A DNA stretch of 49,892 nucleotides from Cytophagaceae bacterium (GTDB lineage Bacteria; Bacteroidota; Bacteroidia; Cytophagales; Spirosomataceae): NCBI GenBank assembly GCA_027491315.1, contig JAIXWL010000016.1:137454-187345 (forward strand), in the 5' to 3' direction. The notes under the pieces were generated by a model. That model searched no databases. It was given only the letters and a program-made list of their open reading frames with translations, and was not told where the DNA came from. A program made the translations under genes and the position numbers. Below are positions 15,803-23,598 of the stretch, piece by piece. Every line of letters starts with the position of its first letter. Positions within the stretch are counted from its first letter, which is position 1.

Positions 15803-16609
15803 ATGAAAAATAAAGTTGTCATCATCACAGGCGCTTCTTCCGGAATAGGAAAAGCATTGGCATTTGAATTTGGAAATAAAGGAGCGCAGGTAGTTATTAC
15901 AGGCCGAAATGAAGCTAAGTTGCAAGAAGCTTGGAGCGAAATTTCAGCTTCCAATATTGCTTGCAAGGCCATCGTTTGCGATTCTAGCTCAGAGGAACAA
16001 ACAAGGTCGATGATAAACGACGTAGTGCAAGAGTTTGGACGAATCGATATATTAATTAATAATGCAGGCATTTCCATGCGATCGATGTTTGAAGATGTGG
16101 ATTTAAAGGTGATAAAACAACTCATGGACATCAATTTCTGGGGTACAGTATATGCTACCCATGCGGCTTTACCCTACATTAAAGCTAGCAAAGGAGGCAT
16201 TATTGGTATTTCATCCATAGCCGGCTACCGTGGATTACCTGTAAGAACGGGGTATTCGGCATCCAAGTTTGCCATGAATGGCTTTTTAGAGGCCTTAAGG
16301 ACTGAATTATTAGAAACGGGCGTTCATGTGCTAACGGCTTGCCCTGGATTTACCGCTTCCAATATTCGAAATGCTTCTTTGAATTCTGAAGGTAAAATCA
16401 CGGGAGATAGCATGCGTGATGAAGAAAAAATGATGTCAGCAGAAGAAGTTGCCCAACAAATTTATCAAGCCTATGAACAAAAGAAAAAGACCTTAGTATT
16501 AACCTTTCAAGGAAAATTGACGGTCTTTCTAAATAAGTGGATGAATGGTTTGATGGATCGGCTCGTGTATAATACCTTGAAAAAGGAGAAGGATAGTCCG
16601 CTGATATAA
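15803..16609 (+). CDS. Short-chain dehydrogenase/reductase (DltE-like)
   Basis: 268 aa from ATG 15803; a TTG two codons upstream is rejected. Complete classical SDR: GASSGIGKA cofactor loop, NNAG at the end of beta-4, Ser in IGISSIAG and the YSASK active-site motif (TGYSASKFAMNG). The C-terminal helix with KTLVLTFQGKLTVFLNKW resembles the membrane-proximal tail of DltE/YqjQ-type SDRs, so the substrate may be lipid-like. Substrate is unassigned. The stop codon is followed two bases later by the heptanucleotide array. Confidence 0.88.
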   Translation: MKNKVVIITGASSGIGKALAFEFGNKGAQVVITGRNEAKLQEAWSEISASNIACKAIVCDSSSEEQTRSMINDVVQEFGRIDILINNAGISMRSMFEDVDLKVIKQLMDINFWGTVYATHAALPYIKASKGGIIGISSIAGYRGLPVRTGYSASKFAMNGFLEALRTELLETGVHVLTACPGFTASNIRNASLNSEGKITGDSMRDEEKMMSAEEVAQQIYQAYEQKKKTLVLTFQGKLTVFLNKWMNGLMDRLVYNTLKKEKDSPLI

Positions 16610-16611
16610 TG

Positions 16612-16841
16612 TAGAATGAAGAATGTAGAATGAAGAATGAAGAATGAAGAATGAAGAATGTAGAATGAAGAATGAAGAATGTAGAATGTAGAATGTAGAA
16701 TGAAAAATGAAGAATGAAAAATGAAGAATGTAGAATGAAGAATGTAGAATGTAGAATGAAGAATGAAAAATGTAGAATGTAGAATGTAGAATGAAGAATG
16801 AAGAATGTAGAATGTAGAATGTAGAATGTAGAATGTAGAAT
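16612..16841. repeat. Heptanucleotide tandem array, 33 units (TAGAATG/AAGAATG/AAAAATG)
   Basis: Uninterrupted 7-bp period for 230 bp: 32 complete units and a last one of 6 bases. Only three unit variants occur: TAGAATG, AAGAATG and three copies of AAAAATG. It starts two bases after the SDR stop codon. On the minus strand no stop codon arises in any frame, so long repetitive open frames (ILHSTF-type) appear; these are products of the repeat, not genes. The origin of the repeat is unknown. It resembles in kind the heptamer STRR repeats known from cyanobacteria. Confidence 0.95.
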
Positions 16842-16863
16842 CCACATTTAGTTAGCAACGCTA

Positions 16864-16919
16864 AATTTTTAATTTTTAATTTTTAATTCTTCATTCTACA
16901 TTCTTCATTCTTCATTCTA
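16864..16919. repeat. Inverted heptamer array, 8 units
   Basis: Eight consecutive 7-bp units reading AATTTTT (three), AATTCTT, CATTCTA, CATTCTT, CATTCTT, CATTCTA. The last four are exact reverse complements of units in the preceding array, and the first four look like drifted copies. With only ~22 bases between the arrays, the transcript could fold into a long imperfect hairpin. The remainder of the gene-free stretch 16610-17022 holds this, the main array and a terminator; I see nothing coding in it. Confidence 0.88.
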
Positions 16920-16924
16920 AAATT

Positions 16925-16955
16925 AAAAGCCCTGCCCGACATCATCAAGCAGGGC
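16925..16955 (-). terminator. Intrinsic terminator of the cNMP-domain gene
   Basis: On the minus strand GCCCTGC (16955-16949), a 13-base loop, GCAGGGC (16935-16929), then TTTT and an AT-rich run. It lies 68 bp after the stop codon of the minus-strand gene at 17023. Confidence 0.8.
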
Positions 16956-17022
16956 AGTACAACCCTTTTAACTTACCACTCTATTTTTTATAGAGGCTTA
17001 ACCTCTTAATTAAAACCAAAGA

Positions 17023-17403
17023 TCACTGAGGAACTAATTCGGTAAATACGGCATCAAACTCCTTACTTTTTTGTTCAAAATAGGATGCCGCAAAATCAAA
17101 CTCTTGCAGTAACATCAAGAAATAGTTCTTTTCAAAAACTAGAAATTTAGAAGTTTGTAAGGTCTCAGCCGAAAATGTGTGCTTTTTACCTTCTAATACC
17201 TCAGAAATTCCTAAAAAAATAGGATTAGCATGATAAATAATACCTTCAGGAGAGTTAAACGACTTTAAGGCGATTTCTCCGCCCTGAAAATAAAAAATAA
17301 ATTCCGCTTTTTGACCTTGACGGAACAAAAATTCGTTAGCCAAATAGTTGATTTCTATTCCGCTAGCTAATACTTTACGTTCTGTTTCGATCATCTGATC
17401 CAT
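17023..17403 (-). CDS. Small cyclic-nucleotide-binding-fold protein without DNA-binding domain
   Basis: 126 aa. The sequence fits a single cNMP-binding (CRP N-terminal-like) beta-roll: ANEFLFRQGQKAEFIFYFQGGEIALK, then ISEVLEGKKHTFSAETLQTSKFLVFEK, then a helix. There is no HTH domain, and the phosphate-binding cassette with Arg is not recognisable, so it may sense something else or act as a protein partner. Divergent from ccoI with 132 bp between, hence possibly linked to the cbb3 locus. Function unknown. Confidence 0.65.
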   Translation of the reverse strand: MDQMIETERKVLASGIEINYLANEFLFRQGQKAEFIFYFQGGEIALKSFNSPEGIIYHANPIFLGISEVLEGKKHTFSAETLQTSKFLVFEKNYFLMLLQEFDFAASYFEQKSKEFDAVFTELVPQ

Positions 17404-17452
17404 ACTTTTTTAAAATTTGTTTACGAAAGTATATTTACTCAGGAATTTATTT

Positions 17453-17468
17453 TATGACAATGCTCATG
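17453..17468. promoter_or_regulatory. Candidate FNR/CRP-type operator upstream of ccoI
   Basis: TATGACAATGCTCATG contains ATGA-N6-TCAT, that is the TGA-N6-TCA core shared by FNR (TTGAT-N4-ATCAA) and CRP sites. It is centred between the divergent cNMP-domain gene and ccoI. The core alone occurs by chance about once per 4 kb, so position is the main argument. Confidence 0.4.
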
Positions 17469-17535
17469 TTTTGTACTGCTTTTTATCATTAACAGAGCAA
17501 TTTTTTCAAAGGACCTTTGAGAAAAGATTGTTTAT

Positions 17536-20055
17536 ATGATGGAAGAAAAAGTCCATACCACCCTGACATCCACAAATTGCTTCCACTGCGGAGAGCCATT
17601 TGTGGATGAAATCATCGAATTTGAAGAGAAAGAATTTTGTTGCCAAGGTTGTAAGAATGTGTATGAGCTCCTGAATGACCATGAATTAGGCAATTACTAC
17701 ACGTGTGATGTAAATCCGGGTATATCGCCCAGCAATCAAAACTTTGATTATTTAAATAAACCAGCCTTTCGAGATAAATTAATACAATTTTCCAATCAAG
17801 AAGTATCCAAAGTCAGTTTCAATTTACCCAGTATTCACTGCAGATCTTGTTTGTATTTATTAGAAAACCTACATAAGCTGAATGCAGGAATCATCAAAAC
17901 TCAATTGAATTTTGGCAAAAAGGATTTAAGTATTTGGTTTAAAGAAAAAGAAATCAGTTTAGGGGATTTGGCTTCTTTATTGGCTAAAATCGGATATGAA
18001 CCACTTTTATCTGAGGAATCGGAAGGAAAAGAAAAGAAAAAAAGACTTTCTCAACAAACACAACTTTTCATCAAGCTAGGTGTTGCGGGCTTCTGTGCTG
18101 GTAACATCATGCTATTTAGTTTTCCTGAATATTTGGGTATTGAGGACGGAAATCTTAAAAATCTGTTTGGTTACTTAAATTTAGTTCTAGGCTCAGTAGC
18201 CCTATTTTATTCCGGTTCAGATTATTTCAAAAACATTTGGGCCCATTTAAAATTAAAAAAGATGACCATAGAAATGCCTATACTTTTAGGTGTCTTAGTT
18301 GGTTATTCCCGAAGTGTTTATGAAATCTTAAGTCATACGGGAGCAGGCTATATGGATTCTGTTTCGGGCCTATTATTTTTCTTGTTGGTCGGCAAATGGT
18401 TTCAGCAAAAATCCTTTGATTTTTTATCCTTTGAAAGAAAATACACGTCCTATTTCCCTTTGGTAATCACCAAAATCATTCAAGGAAACGAAGAAACAGC
18501 ACCTTTGAGCGAAATCCAAGTAGGAGATCGCCTACGAATCCGAAATGCAGAAATCATCCCCGCTGATGCTATTTTGATGAAAGGTAAAAGCAACATGGAT
18601 TACAGTTTTGTGACGGGTGAAAGCGAATGGATCCCTATTCAGTCGGGAAATTTAATTTACGCAGGAGGTAAACACCATGGTGAAATGATTGAAATTGAGG
18701 TCAAAAAAGACCTACAACAGAGTCATTTAACCCAATTATGGGAACAGCAAGCCTTCAAAGACCCTAGTTTCAAAATGGAAAATTGGGAGAACTTTGCTAA
18801 TCAAGTAGGCGTCTATTTTACTATTGGATTAATTAGCTTGGCGACCATCGTAGCAGCCTATTGGATGCAGGTTGATCCTAGCAAATGGCAAAACTCTGTC
18901 GTCAGTATTTTGGTTATTGCCTGTCCATGTGCACTAGCTATTTCCTATCCTTTTGCTTTAGGCCACGGCGTTCGGTGGCTATCTAAATTTAAATTTTATA
19001 TAAAAGACATTCAAGCTTTAGAGCGTATGGCACAAGTAGATACCTTGGTTTTTGATAAAACGGGTACTTTAACTTTAGCCAAATCCGAAGCTCCTAAAAG
19101 TCACTTACAACGTGAATTAAGTGAGCAAGAATTAGATTTATTGTATTCCTTGTCGGTACAATCAACACATCCACTTTCTAGACGGCTTTGTGCCTATACC
19201 CAAAGTTTAGGTACAAGAAATTTGGTCAAATTAGCCGCTTTCCAAGAAATTCCAGGAAAAGGATTAGAGGCAAAATGGGGAAATATCACCCTAAAACTTG
19301 GCTCTGCAAAATTCTTAGGCATTCATGACAAGGCTCCACAAGATTTCTTTTCATCTGAATCACAATTATTTATTCAAATAGGAGAGGAGTCTTTGGGATT
19401 TTGGGACTTCCCATGGGAAAACAGAGATGGATTAGAGTATATGCTACGAAAACTACAACATCAGTACGATGTCTATTTAGTATCAGGGGATAAAGCCAGC
19501 CATGCCAGCAGTTTAAAAGATTGGTTTTCATCGGATGACCATATGAAATTTGAATGCAGTCCCATGGAAAAAATGGAATTTATTAGGGAATTACAAGCAA
19601 AAGGTAAAAAAGTGATGATGGTAGGTGATGGCCTAAATGATGCCGGAGCTTTACAGCAAGCACATGTTGGCGTAGCTGTTTCCGACGATCATTTACATTT
19701 TACACCAGCGAGTGAAGCCATTTTACAAGGACAATCACTTAGTCGATTACCGGAATTTTTACAATTCGCTCATAAAGGGCTGAATTTAATCAAAATGAGT
19801 TTCCTTTTGTCCTTGGTTTATAATGCCATTGGATTAAGTTTTGCTGTTCAAGGTAATTTATCACCTTTGGTAGCTGCCATTTTAATGCCTGTTAATTCGA
19901 TCAGTATGTTGGTTATCGCAACATGGGGCATGAACCTATATGGTAAGCAAGTAAAAAGCAAATTGAAATCATATACAATGACCTACATTGCTGAGGAAAA
20001 TCATATTTTAAGCCCTGATATAAAAAGAACTTTACAGCGTAGTATAGAGTATTAA
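17536..20055 (+). CDS. ccoI: Heavy-metal P-type ATPase CcoI (copper, for cbb3 oxidase)
   Basis: 839 aa. Copper-exporting P1B ATPase that supplies the CuB centre of cbb3 oxidase. The N-terminus has a Cys-rich zinc-ribbon-like block (CFHCGEP and FCCQGC, residues 15-39), then an HMA domain with H101-C102-x-x-C105 (HCRSC). Membrane segments begin near residue 176. The actuator loop has TGES at 360-363, the ion-site motif is Cys463-Pro-Cys465, phosphorylation is at Asp507 (DKTGT), and STHPLSR and GDGLNDAGAL are present. Presence directly ahead of ccoS and ccoNO separates it from a general CopA. It probably begins the cco operon, with a candidate FNR-type site 70 bp upstream. Confidence 0.93.
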   Translation: MMEEKVHTTLTSTNCFHCGEPFVDEIIEFEEKEFCCQGCKNVYELLNDHELGNYYTCDVNPGISPSNQNFDYLNKPAFRDKLIQFSNQEVSKVSFNLPSIHCRSCLYLLENLHKLNAGIIKTQLNFGKKDLSIWFKEKEISLGDLASLLAKIGYEPLLSEESEGKEKKKRLSQQTQLFIKLGVAGFCAGNIMLFSFPEYLGIEDGNLKNLFGYLNLVLGSVALFYSGSDYFKNIWAHLKLKKMTIEMPILLGVLVGYSRSVYEILSHTGAGYMDSVSGLLFFLLVGKWFQQKSFDFLSFERKYTSYFPLVITKIIQGNEETAPLSEIQVGDRLRIRNAEIIPADAILMKGKSNMDYSFVTGESEWIPIQSGNLIYAGGKHHGEMIEIEVKKDLQQSHLTQLWEQQAFKDPSFKMENWENFANQVGVYFTIGLISLATIVAAYWMQVDPSKWQNSVVSILVIACPCALAISYPFALGHGVRWLSKFKFYIKDIQALERMAQVDTLVFDKTGTLTLAKSEAPKSHLQRELSEQELDLLYSLSVQSTHPLSRRLCAYTQSLGTRNLVKLAAFQEIPGKGLEAKWGNITLKLGSAKFLGIHDKAPQDFFSSESQLFIQIGEESLGFWDFPWENRDGLEYMLRKLQHQYDVYLVSGDKASHASSLKDWFSSDDHMKFECSPMEKMEFIRELQAKGKKVMMVGDGLNDAGALQQAHVGVAVSDDHLHFTPASEAILQGQSLSRLPEFLQFAHKGLNLIKMSFLLSLVYNAIGLSFAVQGNLSPLVAAILMPVNSISMLVIATWGMNLYGKQVKSKLKSYTMTYIAEENHILSPDIKRTLQRSIEY

Positions 20056-20096
20056 TAACTCTTTCTGCAATCCTTGTTCTCTAAATTTTGAATGCC

Positions 20097-20249
20097 ATGG
20101 AAATAATGTACTTAATGATTTTTTTGAGTTTACTCATGGCCATCGGTTTCCTGATTGCGTTTATTTGGTTTGTGCGCACAGGACAGCAAGATGACCTCAT
20201 TACTCCAGGAATGCGCATTCTAAACGATGAAAAAAAGACAATCAATTAA
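20097..20249 (+). CDS. ccoS: cbb3 oxidase maturation protein CcoS
   Basis: 50 aa. One N-terminal membrane segment (MIFLSLLMAIGFLIAFIWF) is followed by the family signature RTGQQDDLITPGMRIL, matching the GQxDDxxTPxxRIL ending of CcoS. The protein is needed for cofactor insertion into CcoN. It lies between ccoI and ccoNO with gaps of 41 and 17 bp. ATG 20097 was chosen; ATG 20092 is in another frame. Confidence 0.9.
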   Translation: MEIMYLMIFLSLLMAIGFLIAFIWFVRTGQQDDLITPGMRILNDEKKTIN

Positions 20250-20266
20250 TCTCAATTTAAACGCTT

Positions 20267-22396
20267 ATGAAGTCACAAACGACTACTTTGGATCAATTCT
20301 CGTACGACAATAAAACCGTTCGGAATTTCGCCATTGCAACCATTATCTGGGGTATTGTTGGAATGCTCGTTGGGGTCATTATTGCCTCACAGTTATTCGA
20401 ACCTGCAATGAACGTAACTCAATACGGTACTTTTGGTCGTATACGTCCACTGCATACCAATGCGGTGATTTTTGCATTTGTGGGAAATGCCATCTTTGCA
20501 GGTGTCTATTATTCTCTCCAAAGGCTTTTAAAAGCACGTATGTTCAGTGATTTTCTTTCGTCGTTCCACTTTTGGGGTTGGCAATTAATCATTGTAGCTG
20601 CGGCTATTACTTTACCATTAGGTATTACTACATCGCACGAATATGCGGAATTAGAATGGCCGATTGATATAGCTATTACCTTAGTTTGGGTAGCATTTGG
20701 TATCAACATGTTTGGAACCATTATCAAGCGTAGAGAGCGTCACTTATATGTAGCGATTTGGTTCTACATAGCCACCTTTGTAACCGTGGCTGTTTTGCAC
20801 TTAACTAATTCGGTACAATTACCCATTTCCTTCTTAAAGAGCTATTATGTATATGCTGGAGTTCAAGATGCATTAATACAATGGTGGTATGGCCACAATG
20901 CGGTGGCATTCTTTTTAACTACGCCATTTTTAGGTTTAATGTATTATTTCCTTCCTAAAATGGCGAATCGTCCTGTGTATTCTTACCGATTATCAATTTT
21001 GCACTTCTGGGCATTGATATTCATCTATATCTGGGCTGGTCCACACCACTTACTTTATTCTAGCTTACCTGATTGGGCGCAATCTTTAGGTGTTGTATTT
21101 TCAATTATGTTGATTGCTCCATCTTGGGGTGGTATGATCAACGGATTATTGACATTGCGTGGTGCATGGGATCAAGTTCGTGAAAATACTATTTTGAAAT
21201 TCATGGTAGTAGGTATTACTACTTACGGTATGGCGACATTTGAAGGTCCAATGTTAAGCTTAAAAAATGTCAATGCTATAGCCCACTTTACCGATTGGAT
21301 CGTAGCGCACGTGCACGTAGGTGCTTTAGGATGGAATGGATTCTTGACTTTCGCGATGTTGTATTGGATGGTTCCACGTATTTTCCAAACTACTTTATTC
21401 TCTGAAAAATTAGTTAAAACACACTTTTGGATTGGTACATTAGGTATTGCATTTTATGCTATTCCGATGTACATCTCAGGATTCACTCAAGGAATGATGT
21501 GGAAACAGTTCACTCCAGAAGGAACTTTACAATATGGCAACTTCTTGGATACAACTTTGCAAATCATTCCTATGCACCAAATGCGTGCCTTAGGTGGTAC
21601 TTTGTATTTAGTCGGTGCTATTTTGATGGCCTATAACTTGTTCAAAACAATGGCTCAAGGTTCACTTTTAGCCAATGAGCCTGCAGAAGCTGCTCCACTT
21701 GAGGTTATCGTTTCTGAAAAAGAAGTTAAAGGTTTACACTGGCATAGCTGGATTGAAAGAAGACCTATTCAATTATTGATAGGTTCATTGATCATGATCT
21801 TGATAGGTTCTTTGGTAGAATTAATTCCAACTTTTATGGTGAAATCCAATGTGCCTACCATTGCCGCAGTTCAACCATATACCTCTTTGGAGTTAGAAGG
21901 ACGTGATATCTATATTCGTGAAGGTTGCGTAGGTTGCCATTCTCAATTGGTAAGACCATTCCGTAGCGAAACAGAACGATATGGCGAATTCTCAAAATCT
22001 GGTGAATTTGTCTATGATCACCCGTTCTTATGGGGATCTAAAAGAACTGGTCCAGATTTACACCGTCAAGGAGGTAAGTACCCTGATTCTTGGCACTATC
22101 ACCACATGCGGGAGCCAGCCTCCATGTCTCCAGGTTCTATCATGCCAGCATATGAGTGGTTGTATGAACAAAGCCTAAATACATCTCAAACTCAGGCTAA
22201 GTTACAAGCTATGAAAACGTTGGGTGTACCATATGATGATGTTCAAATCAAAAATGCCGTGAAAGACTTGGAAGCTCAATCCAAAGAGATTCAAGCACGT
22301 TTAGCTGAGGAAAAAATCAAAGTAGGTGCTGACAAAGAGATTATTGCTTTGATCGCTTATTTACAAAGATTAGGTACAGACATTTCTAAAAAATAA
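20267..22396 (+). CDS. ccoNO: cbb3-type cytochrome c oxidase, fused subunits I and II (CcoN-CcoO)
   Basis: 709 aa. Residues 1-~465 are CcoN: about 12 membrane segments, low-spin heme ligand His63 (PLHTN), CuB ligands His210 (WWYGH) and His260-His261 (GPHHLLY), and heme ligands His348/His350 (AHVHVG). After a short linker, residues ~495-709 are CcoO: one membrane anchor and a monoheme c domain with CVGCH (Cys554, Cys557, His558), followed by PDLHRQGGKYPDSWH and a Met-containing MREPASMSPGS. The fusion of N and O is the common Bacteroidota arrangement. The enzyme reduces O2 at low concentration and pumps protons. Confidence 0.96.
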   Translation: MKSQTTTLDQFSYDNKTVRNFAIATIIWGIVGMLVGVIIASQLFEPAMNVTQYGTFGRIRPLHTNAVIFAFVGNAIFAGVYYSLQRLLKARMFSDFLSSFHFWGWQLIIVAAAITLPLGITTSHEYAELEWPIDIAITLVWVAFGINMFGTIIKRRERHLYVAIWFYIATFVTVAVLHLTNSVQLPISFLKSYYVYAGVQDALIQWWYGHNAVAFFLTTPFLGLMYYFLPKMANRPVYSYRLSILHFWALIFIYIWAGPHHLLYSSLPDWAQSLGVVFSIMLIAPSWGGMINGLLTLRGAWDQVRENTILKFMVVGITTYGMATFEGPMLSLKNVNAIAHFTDWIVAHVHVGALGWNGFLTFAMLYWMVPRIFQTTLFSEKLVKTHFWIGTLGIAFYAIPMYISGFTQGMMWKQFTPEGTLQYGNFLDTTLQIIPMHQMRALGGTLYLVGAILMAYNLFKTMAQGSLLANEPAEAAPLEVIVSEKEVKGLHWHSWIERRPIQLLIGSLIMILIGSLVELIPTFMVKSNVPTIAAVQPYTSLELEGRDIYIREGCVGCHSQLVRPFRSETERYGEFSKSGEFVYDHPFLWGSKRTGPDLHRQGGKYPDSWHYHHMREPASMSPGSIMPAYEWLYEQSLNTSQTQAKLQAMKTLGVPYDDVQIKNAVKDLEAQSKEIQARLAEEKIKVGADKEIIALIAYLQRLGTDISKK

Positions 22397-22400
22397 GGCC

Positions 22401-22556
22401 ATGTTTAAGCAATTTATTTCCACCATACCAGGAGCAGATTCCTATATGATTTTCTCTTTATTGATATTCTTAATATTCTTTGTGTTGGTAGGCGTCTATT
22501 TGTTCTGGATGGATAAAAAACATCTCGATAAAATGAGAAAAATGCCCCTAGAATAG
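22401..22556 (+). CDS. ccoQ: CcoQ-like small membrane protein
   Basis: 51 aa: a short N-terminus, one membrane segment (MIFSLLIFLIFFVLVGVYLFW) and a basic tail ending KMRKMPLE. It is located 4 bp after ccoNO and 37 bp before ccoP, the usual place of CcoQ, which stabilises the interaction of CcoP with the core. Sequence identity to characterised CcoQ cannot be judged by eye, so the name rests on size, topology and position. Confidence 0.75.
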   Translation: MFKQFISTIPGADSYMIFSLLIFLIFFVLVGVYLFWMDKKHLDKMRKMPLE

Positions 22557-22593
22557 GTCTAAAACATTTTTGATAACATTTATACATAACAAT

Positions 22594-23334
22594 ATGTTTA
22601 ATTCATTCACAGAAATTTGGTTAATCAGCTTGATTCTATTAACAAGCATTTTGGTATTAATCGTAACAATGCAGCTTGCTTCTGCACTTAAGAAATTAAC
22701 CTTAGATCCGAATAAACAGGAGGAAGAATCATCTTTAAGCTGGTGGCAGAAATTTACTGGATTAAAACCCTTGGAAAAGGAAAAAGATCTAGAAATGGAG
22801 CATCAATACGATGGAATTGTTGAATTAGATAATCCAACACCACCATGGTTTATGTATTTGTTTTATATCACTATCTTATTTGGCGTGGTGTATTTATTCT
22901 ATTACCACGTGGCCCAAGATGGTAACATTCAAGAGGCAGAATATAAATCAGAGGTGGCAGTAGCTGAAAAAGCCAGGGAGGAATACATGAAGAAGTTCGC
23001 TAATTCGGTGAATGAGGATAATGTTAAGGTACTTAGTGCCGCTAAAGATTTAACAGAAGGTGCTACTATTTATTCGACAAATTGTGTAGCTTGTCATGGT
23101 GATAAAGGTCAAGGAGGAGTGGGTCCTAATCTAACCGATGTGTACTGGATACATGGAGGAAGCATTAAAGACTTGTTTCATACCATCACCAATGGTGTTC
23201 CAGAAAAAGGGATGATTGCTTGGAATAAAACTTTGAATCCTATACAGATTCAGCAAGTATCTTCTTACATTTTAACTTTGCAGGGTACTAACCCTCCAGG
23301 GGCAAAAGAGCCACAAGGAACCGAGCTAAAATAG
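22594..23334 (+). CDS. ccoP: cbb3 oxidase subunit III, monoheme CcoP
   Basis: 246 aa from ATG 22594; the TTG at 22570 is in frame but not favoured. There are two membrane segments (residues ~5-32 and ~85-105), the second preceded by the FixP N-terminal motif EHQYDGIVELDNPTPPWF. A single cytochrome c domain follows: NCVACHGDKGQGGVGPNLTD (Cys164, Cys167, His168) with Met in EKGMIAW as likely sixth ligand. Proteobacterial CcoP carries two c-type hemes; here only one CxxCH is present. It passes electrons from soluble cytochrome c to CcoO. Confidence 0.92.
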   Translation: MFNSFTEIWLISLILLTSILVLIVTMQLASALKKLTLDPNKQEEESSLSWWQKFTGLKPLEKEKDLEMEHQYDGIVELDNPTPPWFMYLFYITILFGVVYLFYYHVAQDGNIQEAEYKSEVAVAEKAREEYMKKFANSVNEDNVKVLSAAKDLTEGATIYSTNCVACHGDKGQGGVGPNLTDVYWIHGGSIKDLFHTITNGVPEKGMIAWNKTLNPIQIQQVSSYILTLQGTNPPGAKEPQGTELK

Positions 23335-23352
23335 TAAACAAAACTCACCTAT

Positions 23353-23565
23353 ATGAAACAGAATGTTGGACGTACAGATCGGATTGCACGAATAGCTGCT
23401 GCGGTAGCTCTTAGTATCCTTACTTATGCAGGTATAATTCCAGAGAATTTAGCTGTAGTCGTATATGTAATTGCGGGCATTATTGCCTTGACAGGAATCG
23501 TTCGTTTTTGTCCCCTGTATAAACCATTTGGTATAAGTACTTGTAGAGAAAAGGCTCCATTTTAA
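23353..23565 (+). CDS. DUF2892 (YgaP-like) small membrane protein
   Basis: 70 aa. Starts with KQNVGRTDRIARIAAAV and ends RFCPLYKPFGISTC, the recognisable pattern of the YgaP-type inner-membrane domain: two transmembrane helices with a conserved CPLY..FGIxTC end. Often found alone or fused to rhodanese domains; function unclear, perhaps sulfur or redox related. Its place inside the cco cluster, 18 bp after ccoP and before a terminator, suggests it ends the first transcription unit. Confidence 0.85.
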   Translation: MKQNVGRTDRIARIAAAVALSILTYAGIIPENLAVVVYVIAGIIALTGIVRFCPLYKPFGISTCREKAPF

Positions 23566-23571
23566 GTTAAA

Positions 23572-23598
23572 AAGGTCCGTAAACGGACCTTCTTTTTT
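23572..23598 (+). terminator. Intrinsic terminator directly before ccoG
   Basis: AAGGTCCGT (23572-23580), 2-base loop, ACGGACCTT (23583-23591), then CTTTTTT ending at the base before the ccoG ATG (23599). Strong stem and T-run. It separates ccoI-DUF2892 from ccoG-TauE, or allows partial read-through. Confidence 0.82.

Noticed and set aside
16612-16841. Possible CRISPR array
   Set aside because: There are no spacers: the 7-bp units are directly contiguous, there are no cas genes, and units are far too short.
16398-16858. Three overlapping minus-strand open frames of 109-149 codons
   Set aside because: They are read-through of the heptanucleotide array, which has no stop codon in any minus frame. 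The peptides are pure ILHSTF-type repeats with no start signal or conserved end.
22570-22593. TTG start for ccoP
   Set aside because: The ATG at 22594 begins directly before the first membrane segment as in other CcoP proteins.
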